This document shows, in pieces, positions 33,515-41,980 of a stretch of 64,000 nt of DNA (positions are counted from its first letter, which is position 1; the number at the start of each line of letters is the position of its first letter). The notes beneath the pieces were generated by a model. It worked only from the letters and a program-made list of their open reading frames with translations, was not told the origin of the DNA and did not search any database. The translations under genes and the position numbers were made by a program. Origin of the DNA: Streptomyces phaeolivaceus (GTDB lineage Bacteria; Actinomycetota; Actinomycetes; Streptomycetales; Streptomycetaceae); assembly GCF_009184865.1 (NCBI RefSeq), contig NZ_CP045096.1, positions 7,316,001 through 7,380,000 on the forward strand. The letters are read 5' to 3'.

Positions 33515-35245
33515 GTGCGGCTGGAGGGATACGACTACGAGACGTACAGCAGACTCGCCGGGCCGCTCACGGAGGCGGACGTGGCCGGGCCGGCGTATCG
33601 GGTGCGGTATCGCAAGCTTCTGGCGAAAGAGCCGCATCGCATACGGGCGGTCCTGCTGATGACGCTGGCGCCGCTGCTGACCGGCGCCCTCCTCGTCCAT
33701 CTGGTCCGGCCCTCCCACTGGGTGGAGCGCGAGGGCGGGGCGACCTGGCTCGTCGGGCTCGACGTCACCATGCTGGTCGCCGTCGGGCTGATCGAGCTGT
33801 TCATGCTCGTCAACGTCGTGTCCATCGCCCACGCCACGATGGTCGCGCGCGATCCGGTGCCCGTCGTCCCCGAGCCCGGCATCCGCGTCGCCTTCCTCAC
33901 CACCTATGTCCCGGGCGAGGAACCCCTCGCCATGCTCCGGGCCACCCTGGAGGGCGCCACCCGGCTCCGGCACGACGGCCCGCTCGACCTCTGGCTCCTG
34001 GACGAGGGCGACGACGACCGGGCCAAGGCCCTCTGCGCGGAACTCGGCGTCCGGCACTTCACCCGCAGCGGGGTGCCCGAGTGGAACCGGCCGAAGGGCG
34101 TCCACAAGGCCCGCACCAAGCACGGCAACTACAACGCGTGGCTCGCCCGGCACGGCGACGCGTACGAGTTCTTCGCCTCCGTCGACACCGATCAGGTACC
34201 GCTCCCCGCGTTCCTGGAACGGATGCTGGGGTACTTCCGCGACCCGGACGTCGCCTTCGTCGTCGGCCCGCAGGTGTAGGGGAACTACGTCACCGCAGTC
34301 ACCAAGGCCGCCGAATCGCAGCAGTTCCTGTTCCACACCCTCATCCAGCGCGCCGGGAACCGCTACCGCGCCCCCATGTTCGTCGGCACCAACAACGTCG
34401 TACGCGTCGCGGCCGTCAAGCGGGTCGGCGGGTTGTACGACTCCATCACCGAGGACATGGCCACCGGATTCGAACTGCACCGGCACCGGAACCCGGGGAC
34501 CGGGCGGCACTGGCGGTCCGTGTACACGCCCGACGTGCTCGCGGTGGGGGAGGGGCCGGCGTCCTGGACGGACTTCTTCGTCCAGCAGATGCGCTGGTCG
34601 CGCGGGACCTACGAGACGCTGTTCAAGCAGTACGGGAAGGCGCCCTTCACCATGCCGTGGGGGCGTCTCTTCTCGTACACGCTGATGCTCGTCCACTACC
34701 CGATGACGGCCCTCAACTGGCTGCTGGGCATTGTCAGTTGTGTGCTGTTCCTGTGGTTCGGGGCGTCCGGGACGCAGGTCGCCGCCTCCGTGTGGCTGAT
34801 GCTCTACAGCGACGCGGCGGCCCTCCAGGTGGGGCTGTATCCGTGGAACCGCAGACACAATGTCCCGCCGCACGAGCCGCAGGGGTCGGGCGGGCTCGCC
34901 GGGATGGCGATGTCGGCGCTCTCCGCGCCCGTCTGTCTGAAGTCCCTGGGCGCCGCGGTGCTCCGGCTGCCCTGCCGTTTCGTCGTCACGCCGAAGGGCG
35001 GTGACGCGAGCCCCGACCGGCTGTCGACCTTCCGGATCCATCTGTTCTGGGCGGCCGTGCTCGCCGCGTCCCTGATCGCGTCGTTCTTCCTCGGCCACGC
35101 CCACGCGGCCATGCGCACCTGGGCCGTCCTCGCCCTGCTGGTCCCGCTCGCGCCGGTCGGGGTGTGGGCGGTGCCCCTTCGATCACCGTCGACGTACCGG
35201 ACGACCGGAACCTCGTGCCGCCCGGCTGGTACATGCTCTTCGTGA
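33515..35245 (+). pseudogene. Cellulose-synthase-like family 2 glycosyltransferase broken by an in-frame TAG
   Basis: One frame runs through a GT2 synthase but is interrupted by TAG at 34277-34279 (codon 255). Before it are two membrane segments, FLTTYVPGEEP, LWLLDEGDDD and SVDTDQVPLPAFLERML. After it the same frame continues GNYVTAVTKAAESQQFLFH, EDMATGFELH and QQMRWSRG (the QxxRW motif), then further membrane segments. Relatives read GPQVYGNY here, so a Tyr codon TAC has probably become TAG. The last ~20 codons after VGVWAV are not synthase-like and join an oxidase tail. The product would be inactive unless the stop is read through. Confidence 0.88.
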
Positions 35246-35295
35246 CGGACGGGGAGGGGATGCCGTCGAAGGCGAAGTGGGTGCAGGTGAGATGA
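35173..35295 (+). pseudogene. C-terminal tail of a galactose-oxidase-like (GlxA-type) copper oxidase
   Basis: In the frame one base off the glycosyltransferase, 40 codons read APSITVDVPDDRNLVPPGW then YMLFVTDGEGMPSKAKWVQVR and a TGA. This is the last strand of the DUF1929 domain of radical copper oxidases such as Streptomyces GlxA. The remaining ~600 residues are absent. In streptomycetes cslA and glxA form a pair making tip-located glucan. The deletion fused the synthase end directly to the oxidase end. Confidence 0.78.
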
Positions 35296-35388
35296 GACGC
35301 GGCCGGGGGGCGTCCCGGGCGGCGTCGATCGATATCGAAACGCGAGACGGGGCTGACCGGCATGTGACCGGCCGGTAAGGTCGATGCC

Positions 35389-35898
35389 GTGCCGAAGCCG
35401 CTCAGCCTCTCCTTCGACCCCATCTCGCGCGCCGACGAGCACTGGAAGCAGCGCTGGGGAAACGTCCCGTCCATGGCCGCGATCACGTCGATCATGCGTG
35501 CCCAGCAGATTCTGCTGGCGGAGGTCGACGCGGTGGTCAAGCCGTACGGACTGACGTTCGCGCGCTACGAGGCCCTCGTGCTGCTCACCTTCTCGCAGAA
35601 GGGCGAGCTGCCGATGTCCAAGATCGGTGAGCGGCTGATGGTGCATCCCACGTCCGTGACGAACACGGTCGACCGCCTGGTCAGGTCCGGCCTCGTCGAC
35701 AAACGCCCCAACCCCAACGACGGCCGCGGCACCCTCGCCTCCATCACCGACAAGGGCCGCGAGGTCTGCGACGCCGCCACCCGCGACCTGATGTCCATGG
35801 ACTTCGGCCTCGGCACCTACGACGCCGAGGAATGCGCGGAAATCTTCGCGATGCTCCGCCCCCTGCGCGTGTCGGCGGGGGACTTCGAGGAGGGCTGA
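35389..35898 (+). CDS. MarR-family transcriptional regulator
   Basis: A 169-residue MarR. The N-terminus is LSFDPISRADEHWKQRWGN; the winged helix is LTFARYEALVLLTFSQKGELPMSKIGERLMVHPTSVTNTVDRLVRSGLVDKRPNPNDGRGTLASITDKG. GTG start. It is followed 57 nt later by a DUF3817 gene. The target and ligand are unknown. Confidence 0.93.
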   Translation: MPKPLSLSFDPISRADEHWKQRWGNVPSMAAITSIMRAQQILLAEVDAVVKPYGLTFARYEALVLLTFSQKGELPMSKIGERLMVHPTSVTNTVDRLVRSGLVDKRPNPNDGRGTLASITDKGREVCDAATRDLMSMDFGLGTYDAEECAEIFAMLRPLRVSAGDFEEG

Positions 35899-35955
35899 TC
35901 CGGCCGCCGAGGGGCGCTCGATGATCGTTCGAATCCGGTGGTTACGCTCGTCTCC

Positions 35956-36294
35956 ATGAAAAAGAGCGTGCTCACCCGCTACCGCGTCCTGGCCTATGTC
36001 ACCGGTGTCCTGCTGATCCTGCTGACCCTGGGAATGATCGGCAAGTACGTGCTCGAACTGGACGGAGCCGCGGACTTCACGTACGTCGTCAGCCTCGCGC
36101 ACGGGTGGCTGTACGTCCTGTACCTGGTCTTCGCCTTCGACCTCGGCTCCAAGGCGAAGTGGCCGGTCAAGAAGCAGCTGTGGGTGCTGCTGGCGGGCAC
36201 GATCCCGACGGCGGCCTTCTTCGTGGAGCGCAAGATCAGCCGCGAGCTGGAGGCGAAGATCGCGGACGGCCCGCTCGCGACCGCCAAGGCCTAG
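35956..36294 (+). CDS. DUF3817 membrane protein (second copy)
   Basis: A 112-residue paralogue of the protein at 30338: YRVLAYVTGVLLILLTLGMIGKYVL, VVSLAHGWLYVLYLVFAFDL, KAKWPVKKQLWVLLAGTIPTAAFFVERKISREL. Both contain KAKW/RAKW before the third helix and end with (R/E)RK(L/I)xRE. ATG 35956 is preferred over GTG 35938 because the hydrophobic core starts soon after. Function unknown. Confidence 0.88.
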   Translation: MKKSVLTRYRVLAYVTGVLLILLTLGMIGKYVLELDGAADFTYVVSLAHGWLYVLYLVFAFDLGSKAKWPVKKQLWVLLAGTIPTAAFFVERKISRELEAKIADGPLATAKA

Positions 36295-36341
36295 CTAGGC
36301 CCTACCGCCGTACGGACACGTATGGCGGTCTGTCCTGACCC

Positions 36342-36363
36342 TTTACTAGGACGTCCTAGTAAA
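36342..36363 (+). promoter_or_regulatory. 22-bp perfect palindrome over a likely leaderless icmA promoter
   Basis: TTTACTAGGAC (36342-36352) and GTCCTAGTAAA (36353-36363) are exact reverse complements. TAAAAT at 36360-36365 fits a -10 box; the icmA ATG is 8 nt further (36373), so transcription may start at or next to the A of ATG. A CTGACC near 36335 is a possible -35. A TetR-type repressor bound here would block the promoter. The TetR gene at 38723 is the nearest candidate, although its own upstream region lacks this site. Confidence 0.75.
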
Positions 36364-36372
36364 ATCGGGGTC

Positions 36373-38073
36373 ATGGACGCTGACGCCATCGAAGAAGGAC
36401 GTCGACGCTGGCAGGAGCGGTTCGACGGGGTTCGGAAGCGGGTGGGGGACTTCACGACGCTGTCCGGGGACGGGGTGGAGGCCGTGTACGGGCCCCGGTC
36501 CGGGGATGTGTACGAGGGGTTCGAGCGGATCGGGTGGCCGGGGGAGTATCCGTTCACGCGGGGGCTGTATTCCACGGGGTACCGGGGGCGGACGTGGACC
36601 ATTCGGCAGTTCGCGGGGTTCGGGAACGCGGAGCGGACGAACGCGCGGTACAAGAAGATCCTCGCCGACGGGGGCGGTGGGCTGTCCGTCGCCTTCGACA
36701 TGCCGACGCTCATGGGGCGGGACTCCGACGACCCGCGGGCGCTCGGTGAGGTCGGGCACTGCGGGGTGGCCGTCGACTCCGCCGCCGACATGGAGGTCCT
36801 GTTCCAGGGGATTCCGCTGGGGGACGTCACCACGTCGATGACGATCAGCGGGCCCGCTGTGCCCGTCTTCTGCATGTACCTCGTCGCCGCCGAGCGGCAG
36901 GGCGTCGATCCCGGGGTGCTCAACGGCACGCTCCAGACCGACATCTTCAAGGAGTACATCGCGCAGAAGGAGTGGCTCTTCCCGCCCGAGCCGCATCTGA
37001 GGCTCATCGGGGACCTGATGGAATACTGCGCGGCCCGGATCCCCGCCTACAAGCCGTTGTCCGTCTCCGGCTACCACATCCGTGAGGCCGGGGCCACGGC
37101 CGCGCAGGAGCTGGCGTACACGCTCGCGGACGGGTTCGGCTATGTGGAGCTGGGGCTCAGCCGCGGGCTGGACGTCGACGTGTTCGCGCCGGGGCTGTCG
37201 TTCTTCTTCGACGCGCATCTCGACTTCTTCGAGGAGATCGCCAAGTTCCGCGCGGCCAGGCGGATCTGGGCCCGGTGGCTGCGGGACGTGTACGGGGCCC
37301 GGACCGACAAGGCGCAGTGGCTGCGGTTCCACACCCAGACCGCCGGTGTCTCGCTGACCGCGCAGCAGCCGTACAACAACGTGGTGCGTACGGCCGTGGA
37401 GGCGCTGTCCGCGGTCCTCGGCGGGACCAACTCCCTGCACACCAACGCCCTCGACGAGACGCTCGCGCTCCCGAGCGAGCGGGCCGCGGAGATCGCGCTC
37501 CGGACGCAGCAGGTGCTGATGGAGGAGACCGGGGTCGCCAACGTGGCCGATCCGCTGGGGGGTTCGTGGTACGTCGAGCAGCTGACGGACCGGATCGAGG
37601 CGGACGCGGAGCGGATCTTCGAGCGGATCAAGGAGCGGGGGGCGCGGGCGCGGCCGGACGGGACGCATCCGGTCGGGCCGATGACGTCCGGGATTCTGCG
37701 GGGGATCGAGGACGGGTGGTTCACGGGGGAGATCGCGGAGTCGGCGTTCCGGTATCAGCAGGCCTTGGAGAAGGGGGAGAAGCGGGTGGTGGGGGTCAAT
37801 GTGCACGAGGGATCGGTGACCGGGGATCTGGAGATCCTGCGGGTCGGGCACGAGGTGGAGCGGGAGCAGGTTCGGGTGCTGGGGGAGCGGAGGGCGGGGC
37901 GGGACGAGGGGGTGGTGCGGGGGGCGCTCGGGGAGTTGGTGAGGGCCGCTCGGGGTGGGGGGAACATGATCGGGCCGATGCTCGACGCGGTGCGGGCCGA
38001 GGCGACGTTGGGGGAGGTGTGTGGGGTTCTGCGGGAGGAGTGGGGGGTCTACACGGAGCCGGCCGGGTTCTGA
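36373..38073 (+). CDS. icmA: Isobutyryl-CoA mutase large subunit
   Basis: A 566-residue B12-mutase large subunit lacking a cobalamin-binding domain, as in IcmA; the small subunit IcmB must be elsewhere. Substrate residues identify isobutyryl- rather than methylmalonyl-CoA mutase: Phe80 in IRQFAGFGN (Tyr in methylmalonyl-CoA mutase) and Gln198 in IAQKEWLFPPEP (Arg there). Catalytic His235 is in SGYHIREAGA. It interconverts isobutyryl- and n-butyryl-CoA, connecting valine breakdown with butyrate and polyketide precursors. The 3' end overlaps the convergent TetR gene by 25 bp. The last ~100 codons are unusually G-rich. Confidence 0.95.
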   Translation: MDADAIEEGRRRWQERFDGVRKRVGDFTTLSGDGVEAVYGPRSGDVYEGFERIGWPGEYPFTRGLYSTGYRGRTWTIRQFAGFGNAERTNARYKKILADGGGGLSVAFDMPTLMGRDSDDPRALGEVGHCGVAVDSAADMEVLFQGIPLGDVTTSMTISGPAVPVFCMYLVAAERQGVDPGVLNGTLQTDIFKEYIAQKEWLFPPEPHLRLIGDLMEYCAARIPAYKPLSVSGYHIREAGATAAQELAYTLADGFGYVELGLSRGLDVDVFAPGLSFFFDAHLDFFEEIAKFRAARRIWARWLRDVYGARTDKAQWLRFHTQTAGVSLTAQQPYNNVVRTAVEALSAVLGGTNSLHTNALDETLALPSERAAEIALRTQQVLMEETGVANVADPLGGSWYVEQLTDRIEADAERIFERIKERGARARPDGTHPVGPMTSGILRGIEDGWFTGEIAESAFRYQQALEKGEKRVVGVNVHEGSVTGDLEILRVGHEVEREQVRVLGERRAGRDEGVVRGALGELVRAARGGGNMIGPMLDAVRAEATLGEVCGVLREEWGVYTEPAGF

Positions 38074-38723
38074 GGGGGTCGGTTCGCTCCGCCCCGCGCC
38101 CCTCCAAGAGGGGTCAGGCCGTGCAGTAGCAGGCGGGTGAAGTCGCGTACCCAGTCCTCGTCCGCCTGTTCCGCGCTCACCAGGGTGCGGTGGACCACCG
38201 CGCCGGCCACGACGTCGAAGATGAGGTCGATGGTGCGGGTGGCGGTGGCGGGGTCGGGTTCCGGGGGGAGTTCGCCGCGGGTGAGGGCGCGCGCCCGGCC
38301 CTCCAGGACCAGGCGTTTCTGGCGGTCGACGATGGAGGCGCGGATACGTTCGCGCAGGGCGTCGTCGCGGGTCGACTCGGCGACGACCGCCATCAGACCG
38401 CTCTTGGCCTCCGGGCGGGCCAGGATCGCCGCGAACTGGAGCACCACGCCCTCGATGTCGGCGGCCAGGCTGCCCCGGTCGGGCAGCCGGAGTTCGTCGA
38501 AGAGTTCGGCCACCGCGTCCACGACGAGTTCGTTCTTGCCGGCCCAGCGGCGGTAGAGGGTCGTCTTCGCGACACCGGCGCGGGTGGCCACGTCGCCCAG
38601 GGTCAGCTTCGACCAGCCGAGGTCGACCAGCGCCTCCCGGGTCGCCGCCAGGATCGCCGTGTCCGCGGCGGCGTTGCGCGGGCGTCCGCCCGTGGCGCGG
38701 GAGGCGGGGATGCGGCTCTGCAT
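38049..38723 (-). CDS. TetR-family regulator
   Basis: A 224-residue TetR. The HTH is LGWSKLTLGDVATRAGVAKTTLYRRWAGKNELVVDAVAELF; the ligand domain resembles TetR_C regulators such as those of fatty-acid or drug genes (IDLIFDVVAGAVVHRTLVS). It converges on icmA and overlaps its 3' end by 25 bp. ATG 38723 is the start giving the usual short N-terminus. Confidence 0.92.
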   Translation of the reverse strand: MQSRIPASRATGGRPRNAAADTAILAATREALVDLGWSKLTLGDVATRAGVAKTTLYRRWAGKNELVVDAVAELFDELRLPDRGSLAADIEGVVLQFAAILARPEAKSGLMAVVAESTRDDALRERIRASIVDRQKRLVLEGRARALTRGELPPEPDPATATRTIDLIFDVVAGAVVHRTLVSAEQADEDWVRDFTRLLLHGLTPLGGARGGANRPPQNPAGSV

Positions 38724-38922
38724 CCGCCGACCATATCCGGCCGTTCCCGAAGTACTGGGCCGTGGCGTGAGGCAGATCACCGGGGAGTGGGTAATGAGGG
38801 GTACAGAGAGGCGCCCGGGACAGTTACGCTACGACTCGTAGCGGAAGCGGGGGCCGCGTCCGTGCCTCGGGGTGTCCCGGGACGCTTTTCACGTGCGTGC
38901 TCGGAAGGGGGAGGATGTACTC

Positions 38923-39903
38923 ATGCAGCCACGGAACATGTCCATGAGCGGAGTCGTCGACCTCGCCGCGGTGAAGGCGGCCCAGGAGGCCAAGGCGAAG
39001 GCGGAGCAGGCGCGCGCCGAATCGGCCCGGCAGGGCGGCGGAGGGGCGGTCTCCCCGGCCGACCTGGTCATCGATGTCGATGAGGCCGGGTTCGAGAGCG
39101 AGGTTCTGCAGCGGTCCACCGAAGTGCCCGTCGTCATCGACTTCTGGGCCGAGTGGTGCCAGCCCTGCAAGCAGCTCAGCCCGGTGCTGGAGCGGCTCGC
39201 CGTCGAGTACGACGGCAAGTTCGTCCTCGCCAAGATCGATGTCGACGCCAACCAGATGTTGATGCAGCAGTTCGGGATCCAGGGGATTCCGGCCGTCTTC
39301 GCCGTTGTCGCCGGGCAGGCGCTGCCCCTCTTCCAGGGAGCCGCCCCCGAGCAGCAGATCCGCGACACCCTCGACCAGCTCGTCCAGGTCGCCGAGCAGC
39401 GCTTCGGGCTCACCGGCCTCGTGGTGGACCCGGACGCCGAGTCCGCCGCCCCCGTCGAGGCGGCGGCCCCGCAGATCCCGGCCGGCCCCTACGACCACCT
39501 GCTCGAAGCCGCCGTACACGCCCTGGACGCGGGCGACTTCGGCGGTGCGGTGCAGGCGTACAAGAACGTGCTGAGCGACGACCCCGGCAACAGCGAGGCC
39601 AAACTCGGGCTCGCGCAGGCCGAGTTGCTGCAGCGGGTGCAGGGCGCCGATCCGCAGGACGTGCGCAAGGCCGCCGCCGAGAACCCCGATGACGCGCGGG
39701 CGCAGATCGCGGCGGCGGACCTCGACCTCGTCGGCGGGCATGTCGAGGACGCCTTCGGTCGACTCATCGACACGGTGCGGCGCACGGCGGGCGACGACCG
39801 GGACGCCGTACGGGTGCGGTTGCTGGAGCTGTTCGAGGTGGTCGGCGGTGACGATCCGCGGGTGGCCGCGGCGCGTCGGTCGCTGGCACGCGCGTTGTTC
39901 TGA
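38923..39903 (+). CDS. Thioredoxin-TPR protein (CnoX/YbbN-like)
   Basis: A 326-residue protein with an Ala/Lys-rich N-terminal helix (AAVKAAQEAKAKAEQARAE), a thioredoxin domain (VVIDFWAEWCQPCKQLSPVL, active site WCQPC at 78-82, cis-Pro in QGIPAVFAVV), and a C-terminal TPR-like region (LEAAVHALDAGDFGGAVQAYKNVLSDDPGNSEAKLGLAQAEL). This is the arrangement of CnoX/YbbN chaperedoxins, which hold unfolded proteins and hand them to chaperones. ATG 38923 is preceded by GGGGGAGG; GTG 38872 is possible. Confidence 0.93.
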   Translation: MQPRNMSMSGVVDLAAVKAAQEAKAKAEQARAESARQGGGGAVSPADLVIDVDEAGFESEVLQRSTEVPVVIDFWAEWCQPCKQLSPVLERLAVEYDGKFVLAKIDVDANQMLMQQFGIQGIPAVFAVVAGQALPLFQGAAPEQQIRDTLDQLVQVAEQRFGLTGLVVDPDAESAAPVEAAAPQIPAGPYDHLLEAAVHALDAGDFGGAVQAYKNVLSDDPGNSEAKLGLAQAELLQRVQGADPQDVRKAAAENPDDARAQIAAADLDLVGGHVEDAFGRLIDTVRRTAGDDRDAVRVRLLELFEVVGGDDPRVAAARRSLARALF

Positions 39904-39971
39904 CCGGTCCCGGTCCCGGTGTGCCGGGACGTGTGGTGCGCGAGTGAGAGATTTGACGACACAGCGACACC

Positions 39972-40009
39972 GCGGCCGCGTTTTGCCAAATCTTGGCAAA
40001 CGCGGCCGC
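39972..40009. terminator. Large hairpin after the thioredoxin-TPR gene
   Basis: GCGGCCGCG + TTTGCCAA (39972-39989, one bulged T at 39981) pairs with TTGGCAAA + CGCGGCCGC (39993-40009) around a 3-nt loop. It is 17 bp long and unusually stable, 68 nt past the stop. Confidence 0.8.
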
Positions 40010-40010
40010 T

Positions 40011-40166
40011 GTTACTGGTAGTTACTCGCAGTAAGAGAAAGTCGTCGATCTGTCGGACTCTGTCCGGCTGTCGTCCGTTGTGTCGGCCAGCTCGAAAACA
40101 CCCAGGGTCGCTGGCCGATGCCGATGGGTCGTTGTTCGGTTATCCGTCCGTTACTAGCCAGTAACG
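40011..40166. promoter_or_regulatory. Cluster of GTTACT-type palindromes upstream of the DUF6230 operon
   Basis: GTTACT occurs at 40011 and 40021, the second as TTACT-CGC-AGTAA (40022-40034). A perfect palindrome CGTTACT-AGCC-AGTAACG lies at 40149-40166, and a CCCCC-TTGC-GGGGG hairpin (40169-40182) directly follows. The related site at 3000-3015 suggests a common regulator. The distance to the DUF6230 start is about 380 bp, so the promoter or an unseen short gene lies between. Confidence 0.6.
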
Positions 40167-40542
40167 ACCCCCCTTGCGGGGGCGGCGAGAATGCACCACG
40201 ATCGGCGACGCTCGGTCCTGTCCCGTACCCCGTCAACCAGTCGGGTCAACGGGTTTTCTGGGTCCCCACCGAGTAGAGCGGGCGACAGTGGCGCCCGTTC
40301 TTGGGCAGGGGGGTCTCCGCTCGACGGCGGAGCCTGTCCAGCAGGTTGTGCGTGATGCGTGTCAGGCGCGACCAGTGGTTGTCGCTCGGGGGTGATCGCC
40401 GGTGAATCGGGCGCTGTTCGCGCCTGAAGGGTACGGGCGCTCTCCTTCCCGAGGACGTAGCACTTCTCCCATCCCTGCCCGGCTGAGCCGCCGTTGAGGG
40501 GCGAGCCGGTAACAGGAGATGTACGTCCGAGAAGGAGGAAAT
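40167..40542 (+). other. Long leader or promoter region before the DUF6230 gene
   Basis: About 375 bp without a convincing protein-coding gene. It includes the CCCCC/GGGGG hairpin at 40169-40182 and ends with an excellent ribosome site AAGGAGG at 40531-40537. I could not match it to a known riboswitch. A long structured 5' UTR is possible. Confidence 0.4.
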
Positions 40543-41178
40543 ATGGAGTCCCAGGTGCGTGGCGGGACCAGATGGAAGCGGTTCGCTGTGGTCATGGTGC
40601 CCAGCGTCGCCGCCACGGCAGCGATAGGTGTCGCCCTCGCGCAGGGTGCTCTCGCAGCGTCGTTCAGTGTGTCGGGCCAGTCGTTCAAGGTGACGGCTGA
40701 CCAGCTCGACGGTACGGGCTTCTCGCAGTACGGAGCGCTCGACGAGGGCTACACCCTCAAGGGCGAGAAGACGGTTCACCCCGTCGCCGTCTCGGCGTTC
40801 AAGTCCGCGTCGATCACCAACATGTGCCAGTCGGTCGTCACCCCGGGTGTCCCGTTCCTCGGTAGCGTCAGCCTCAAGCTGACCGCCGGTACCGGTGGCA
40901 AGAAGGTTGAGGCCGAGAACCTCTACATCGACGTCGAGGACCTCTCGGCGGATGCCGTCTTCCGCGGCATCGACATCGGTGTGGCGGCCAAGGACGCCAC
41001 CAAGGGTCCGGGCATGAAGGGTGGCTCGGAGCAGGCCAACCCCTACGGGTTCGCCCAGCAGGCCGATTCGGCCACGCTGACCGACGTGAAGCAGACGGCG
41101 TGGGCCACCACCGCCGGAACCTTCAAGCTGAGCAATCTGAAGATGTCGCTCCACAAGGGCACCGTGGAGTGCTACTAG
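40543..41178 (+). CDS. DUF6230 secreted protein
   Basis: A 211-residue protein. The basic N-terminus and hydrophobic helix (RWKRFAVVMVPSVAATAAIGVALAQGALAAS) form a signal peptide or anchor with likely cleavage after ALA. The mature part is beta-rich and Gly/Ser/Lys-rich (FSVSGQSFKVTADQLDGTGFSQYG, SASITNMCQSVVTPGVPF, VEAENLYIDVEDLSADA) with two Cys (in NMCQS and VECY). ATG 40543 is chosen because AAGGAGG lies 5 nt upstream. This family is conserved in streptomycetes beside DUF6114; function unknown. It sits 163 bp before the DUF6114 gene. Confidence 0.88.
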   Translation: MESQVRGGTRWKRFAVVMVPSVAATAAIGVALAQGALAASFSVSGQSFKVTADQLDGTGFSQYGALDEGYTLKGEKTVHPVAVSAFKSASITNMCQSVVTPGVPFLGSVSLKLTAGTGGKKVEAENLYIDVEDLSADAVFRGIDIGVAAKDATKGPGMKGGSEQANPYGFAQQADSATLTDVKQTAWATTAGTFKLSNLKMSLHKGTVECY

Positions 41179-41341
41179 GCACTCCCTGGGCGGGTGAGGG
41201 GGCCTGCTTCCTCGCCCGCCCGTCCCACCCGCCGTGCGTTTCGCCGCGCACGCGCAGTCCGTACGTGAATTCCGTACGCGCGCCTCGTACGTGTCGTACG
41301 TGAACTTGTCACAGCAACACCGTTCCAGGGAGCTGTTGTCC

Positions 41342-41980
41342 ATGAGCGCCGAGTCAACGGGGCAGAACGAAGACTATCTCCGCGTCCTCCGGCGGCGCTT
41401 CAGCGACTGGAGGGGCAGTCGTCCCTTCTGGGCGGGCCTGTTGGTACTGCTCAGCGGCTTCCCGATCATGTACTTCCCGTACGCGAACCTGCAGATCGGC
41501 CACCTCACCCTCGCCATGGCGACGACGGGCGGTTCGGGCTCCCTCATCATCGGTGTGCTGCTGGTGGTGCTCGGCGTCAGCCTGTGGTTCCAGCGGCATG
41601 TACGCACCTTCGCCGGTACGGCGGCGATCCTCCTGGCGCTCGTGTCCATCCCCGTCTCCAACCTCGGAGGCTTCGGCTTCGGCTTCCTGCTCGCGCTGAT
41701 CGGCGGTGCGCTGGCCATCGCCTGGGCGCCCGGTCACGAGGAGGCGGCGGTGCCGTCCACCTACCGGACCCCTTCGCGGACGCGGGCTCCGCAGGACACG
41801 GCCCCCCAGGACACGACTTCTGAGAACACGGCACAGCAAGGTGCGGTCACCCTGCGCAAGGACGACGCCCCGGAGCCCGCGACAGCGGGTTCGGTGAACG
41901 GGGCGGCGCACGGCGAGGGCGACGACCTGTCAGGTACCACCCCCACGAACGGGACGAACGGGAGGCACAGTGCCGGCTGA
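41342..41980 (+). CDS. DUF6114 four-helix membrane protein
   Basis: A 212-residue membrane protein. Residues 1-25 are cytoplasmic (EDYLRVLRRRFSDWRGSRPFW). Four helices follow: GLLVLLSGFPIMYFPYA, IGHLTLAMATTGGSGSLIIGVLLVVLG, FAGTAAILLALVSIPVSNLGG and FGFGFLLALIGGALAIAWA. A ~80-residue hydrophilic tail is rich in Thr, Glu and Asp. The reading frame overlaps the next gene by 11 nt. It probably works with the two secreted proteins flanking it. Confidence 0.88.
   Translation: MSAESTGQNEDYLRVLRRRFSDWRGSRPFWAGLLVLLSGFPIMYFPYANLQIGHLTLAMATTGGSGSLIIGVLLVVLGVSLWFQRHVRTFAGTAAILLALVSIPVSNLGGFGFGFLLALIGGALAIAWAPGHEEAAVPSTYRTPSRTRAPQDTAPQDTTSENTAQQGAVTLRKDDAPEPATAGSVNGAAHGEGDDLSGTTPTNGTNGRHSAG

Noticed and set aside
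34277..34279. TAG read as a pyrrolysine or selenocysteine-like recoded codon
   Set aside because: Selenocysteine uses TGA and pyrrolysine systems are not expected in Streptomyces; a point nonsense mutation explains it better.
40167..40542. Riboswitch (for example c-di-AMP ydaO type) in the DUF6230 leader
   Set aside because: I could not find the conserved core motifs; left as an unexplained leader.
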